Origin: Patella vulgata
Lineage: Eukaryota > Mollusca > Gastropoda > Patellidae
Assembly (NCBI RefSeq): GCF_932274485.2
Contig: NC_065881.2
Location: 47,812,702 to 47,876,701, forward strand
DNA: 64,000 nucleotides
Reading direction: 5' to 3'
The notes beneath the pieces are model-generated. The model saw only the letters and a list, made by a program, of their open reading frames with translations. It had not been told where the DNA came from and did not search any database. Shown one piece after another: positions 61,019 to 64,000 of this stretch. Numbering within the stretch: position 1 is the stretch's first letter; every line of letters begins with the position of its first letter. The position numbers and the translations under genes are program-made.

Positions 61019-62872
61019 GTAAGTATTATTTCGCTATTTTGTCTGATTAATCAGTTTTTCAAAGTGTTGTCCCCAAGGTGAGAGTTGTATTTTCTTATCT
61101 AACGCAAGTAGCTTCTTCCAGATTTTTTTTATGTACGCCATAGTCTTCCTTTTTTAGTTAGTTTTACGTGTACAGAAATTATTTGAAGCGCCTCCGGAAA
61201 GTATTTCTATGTTTAAATATATTCATGCTTTTTAACGATCTGGACCATATGTTATGGCTGGGTTTCGACGGCCGGGTACGTTGGGGGGGGGGGGGGTTGT
61301 TAGTTTTAGGGAACAGGCTTATTTCATGTTTAACCCTGTCCTCGGCGGTATTCAAGTTTTATTTTGAATAGAATTACTAAGTTTGGCGCGCGCCGAGTTG
61401 ATGAATATCTTCCAGTAGACAACGTCATTTAAATTAAATCGCTTTTAGACATATATTTCAATTAGGATGGCATTCTGAAGATAAATAATTTTAAACCAGA
61501 AATAAAACAACGGTTTGTAACAATATTGATCTTAATGTAATAAAGGAAACAAAGAAAGTCTTGAAGTCAGTCAGAAATGCGTGAAAATGTTGGATTTGAA
61601 CGGAAATGAAAACAGAACAATGAGGGATTTCAAACGCAAAACATAGTATTACAAAACAGGATTGCTGCCATGTAATTATTGGGTAGAATTATTCTAGCCG
61701 TTAAATCATGAAGATTGTCTGGTGCCTTATCAGAGCTTTGTCCCTTTATGTCGACATGGGTTTCCGCTGCTTGCCGTCTTATGTCAATATTAACTTGTCA
61801 GTATTCTGTGGCCATCCCGAAAATCGTTGGGCTAATAAATCACACGTCTTGAGAGGCACAAGACTCAATTAATCGACAGACAGCGTCAACATCTCTTGTC
61901 AAAAGGAAATTGCTTCTCTGCTCTGATTTTAGATTTGATAGATAAGAAAAGCTAATACGTGTACATAGGACTTTCTTTTTTATTTTTACCTCACTTGACT
62001 CTATGTAATTTTGATTTCGAGTGAATTTGTTTCGGTTGTGATTTTAAATTGCTTTTGTCCGGCGCCCGAAGTCTATTAAATCAAGATTGTCTCCATGACT
62101 ATAGACATCAGTGTCTTAAAAGAAATGAGATTTGAACATAGTAAAACAGGTTCCGCTATTTCAACGAACCTAAGTAAGATATTTTATTTTTGTTTTTTGT
62201 TTTTTGGGTTTTTTTTAAAAACAAGTCAATTTGTCGACGATATTTATTAAACCTAACTGTTCGGTATCACACTGTTAAACACGTGGCATTCAAATTTCGT
62301 CAATTTCTAGATATCTGATATGTCCATTTGTCGATTATTTTTTTTTTGTTTTTACTTTGTTTTATCTGTTGTGGTTGCATAGACGACATATTATCGGTTG
62401 CATAGACGGCACATAAACACAAAGCAACACCAAGAACGAAATTTACACTGATAGAGAATTAATTGTTAGCAACACTAGTTTTTGTACCTTGTGTTGGGTT
62501 AACGAACAACTGTATCCGAGGTTAAAATGGACACAGCCGCAACCACTGTCCACATTATTCTCATGGTTGTCTTACCCGGGTAAAACAAAAAGGGAGATCT
62601 GATAAAATAGAAATCAGAAACTACACATAATTCGTTCTTTATGTTTGTGTTTAAAGACTAATTTTGTACGCAATGTGTAATTGTCGTTTGTCTGGACTAA
62701 AATAGTTTAAATGTCAACTTATAGTTTTTCATTATGGCTGGTTTGTCAAAGGTGATCAGAGAGCAGACATTGTATCTAAAACGAATCGTCGATGCTTTCA
62801 TCTTCTGTCGCTTTCTATCTAACAAACATAAATTTATAATTGTTTTGTTTTTTCTTCATTTTGGTTGTCTAG
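61019..62872. other. Erg intron (C-linker)
   Basis: A G run at about 61283-61297, poly-T tracts at 62200 and 62340, and a short direct repeat GGTTGCATAGACG at 62374 and 62396. No further exon seen. Confidence 0.7.
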
Positions 62873-62972
62873 GTTTTGAAAGGTTTCCCCGATTGTCTCC
62901 AGGCAGATATATGTCTTCACCTAAACCGTAATTTGTTAAATAATTGTCCAGCTTTTAAAGGAGCCAGTCCAG
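62873..62972 (+). CDS. erg: Erg K+ channel exon: C-linker to cNBHD junction
   Basis: 100 bases, 33 codons plus one base (TTGTCTAG|GTT ... CCA G|GTAAAT). Phase 0 at the start follows exactly from AAT at 61018, giving [15 protein letters not shown] across the junction, as in vertebrate ERG (IDMNA-VLKGFPECLQ). The peptide continues [18 protein letters not shown] and KGASP, the conserved second half of the C-linker that couples the cytoplasmic ring to the S6 gate. The exon is short and carries no lineage-specific insertion. An open frame with a Met at 62734 crosses the acceptor and ends in another frame; it is not the gene. Confidence 0.96.
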
Positions 62973-63483
62973 GTAAATATATATATTTTAGGATCGGGAA
63001 ATAAAATTACATAGTGCCATCGATACGGTATTTAGAGGCATAAAACAAAGTTTAATGAAGAATATAGTACGTGAACTTATCAGGGGACTGTGCCTAAATA
63101 GCTGCTGTTCGTGTGATAATTTAGTATTAGGCGTATTTACATTTTAGATCTGTTAGTTCGGATTAGTCAAATTTTCCTATCATGTTTGGATATCTAACTT
63201 TTCCTGCAGCTATTGTTCCTTAGTTATTGGGGGTTTTATTTTCAACAATCGGGGACGTGTTTGGTCATTTTTCCTTTTCTCGCGTCTAATAGAAGAGTTG
63301 CCCACGATTTAAACAGACTCACTGACCAAGTAATACACGTCCTGAAATGTAATGAAGGGATGTGTTAACCTGGCTCCTCCAGGCATATGCCCACCTCACC
63401 TTTGCACTAGCACTTGATTTCAAAACGTGTATTAAAAAAACATGCAAATGCGAGTTCTATAATTAAATTTTAATTCTTCGCAG

Positions 63484-63636
63484 GTTGTTTGCGAGCGTTG
63501 TCACTAAAATTCAAATCTACCCACGCACCTCCAGCGGACACGTTGGTTCATCCGGGAGATATAATAACAGCAATATACTTTATAGCTCGTGGTTCATTAG
63601 AAATATTAAAAGATGATATAGTTATGGCTATTTTAG
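63484..63636 (+). CDS. erg: Erg K+ channel exon: cyclic-nucleotide-binding homology domain, first half
   Basis: 153 bases: two bases complete the Gly codon split at 62972, then 50 codons and one base (CTTCGCAG|GT ... TTA G|GTAAGT). The peptide [20 protein letters not shown] is the start of the homology domain beta-roll, and [20 protein letters not shown] with [11 protein letters not shown] are the following strands. Vertebrate ERG has [21 protein letters not shown] and ILRGDVVVAIL. In KCNH channels this domain does not bind cyclic nucleotides but contacts the PAS domain and slows closing; nothing here suggests otherwise. The next exon (expected to begin like GKNDIFGE) lies beyond the window, so the C-terminus is not covered. 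Confidence 0.96.
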
Positions 63637-64000
63637 GTAAGTAAAAAGTGTATTATATCTAATTTTGATGTAGTTCTGTATTGCAGTTTTAATGGCACCG
63701 CCAGAAACAAAGAACACGAATAGACAAGGAAATTGAATATTTAGTCGTATACAGTTATATCTGGAAATGTCGAAATTCAAGGCCCATTCGACATGTCCAG
63801 TATTCATGAAAAGAAAAGTTCGAGAAACCCGTATTGTAGAATTGGTTTAACGTACGCAAAACAACACCGCATTCTCAAAAATGTTATATAAATTATACAC
63901 AAAATTATACTTACTCATGCACCAAGAATAATTGTAATAGCTTTTTACTGATGTAAATTTATTTAAAATACATTCTAATTTGCCGTAGTGATTACATAGG

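Larger units (their letters stand above)
33662..64000 (+). other. erg: Erg-type voltage-gated K+ channel gene locus (partial)
   Basis: Gene-level entry for the exons listed separately. Seen: five exons with canonical AG/GT borders whose phases fit in order (0-0, 0-1, 1-0, 0-1, 1-1) and which together encode S1 through the first half of the cyclic-nucleotide-binding homology domain. The motifs match the ERG subfamily of KCNH channels rather than EAG or ELK, for example [10 protein letters not shown] before S1, YTNGIDMN and [17 protein letters not shown] in the C-linker. Known: ERG channels are plasma-membrane tetramers carrying a delayed-rectifier K+ current that sets excitability and repolarisation. 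The start lies outside or unseen, because no PAS (eag) domain exon was recognised upstream; the 3' end lies beyond the window. Introns are 7-10 kb around the S1-S6 exons and filled with repeats. A weak extra exon (33662-33775) may extend the gene upstream. Confidence 0.93.

Overview
The window is AT-rich animal nuclear DNA with long introns, tRNA-derived SINEs, a decayed CR1-like LINE, many small palindromic elements and minisatellites. The intron structure, an animal-type voltage-gated K+ channel and the SINE type point to a lophotrochozoan, most likely a mollusc. The species is inference only.

The one firmly identified gene lies on the + strand of the right half: an Erg-type (KCNH2/6/7, Drosophila sei-like) voltage-gated potassium channel. 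Its five clear coding exons are 42522-43007 (S1-S3), 50025-50424 (S4, S5, pore helix, filter), 60819-61018 (S6 and C-linker), 62873-62972 (C-linker) and 63484-63636 (cyclic-nucleotide-binding homology domain). Phases are compatible at every junction, and the gene runs off the right edge. A sixth, weaker coding exon (33662-33775) lies upstream. No PAS-domain exon was found. The pore carries Thr and Ala where vertebrate ERG has Ser620 and Ser631, and Ser where it has Tyr652. These are the most interesting coding observations.

Left part (1-33 kb): a truncated CR1-like LINE on the minus strand (about 1.26-2.61 kb) abuts a nearly perfect 280-bp hairpin (934-1213). Beyond it are a SINE (4.6 kb), a few weak minus-strand coding candidates (3.1-3.9, 8.4-8.7 and 10.4-10.6 kb), minisatellites (12.7, 14.1 and 23.9 kb), an inverted pair of CRE-containing repeats (21.3 and 23.3 kb) and a RING-like remnant behind an NRF1-like site (27.0 kb). 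Most of the rest shows nothing codable.

Middle part (32-46 kb), inside or next to the channel gene: copies of one interspersed repeat in both orientations bracket the weak upstream exon. A cluster of fold-back elements follows at 36.2-40.5 kb: a MITE with a telomere-like core, a 2.5-kb element with arms of about 750 bp, and an inverted-repeat-flanked 28-bp minisatellite. A rearranged transposon remnant with its own inverted flanks sits in the S3-S4 intron (44.5-45.9 kb).

Right part (46-64 kb): long, mostly featureless introns with another copy of the interspersed repeat (52.1 kb) and a 2.1-kb element whose ends are arrays of a CCGGAAAACAC-type motif (58.4-60.5 kb), just upstream of the S6 exon.
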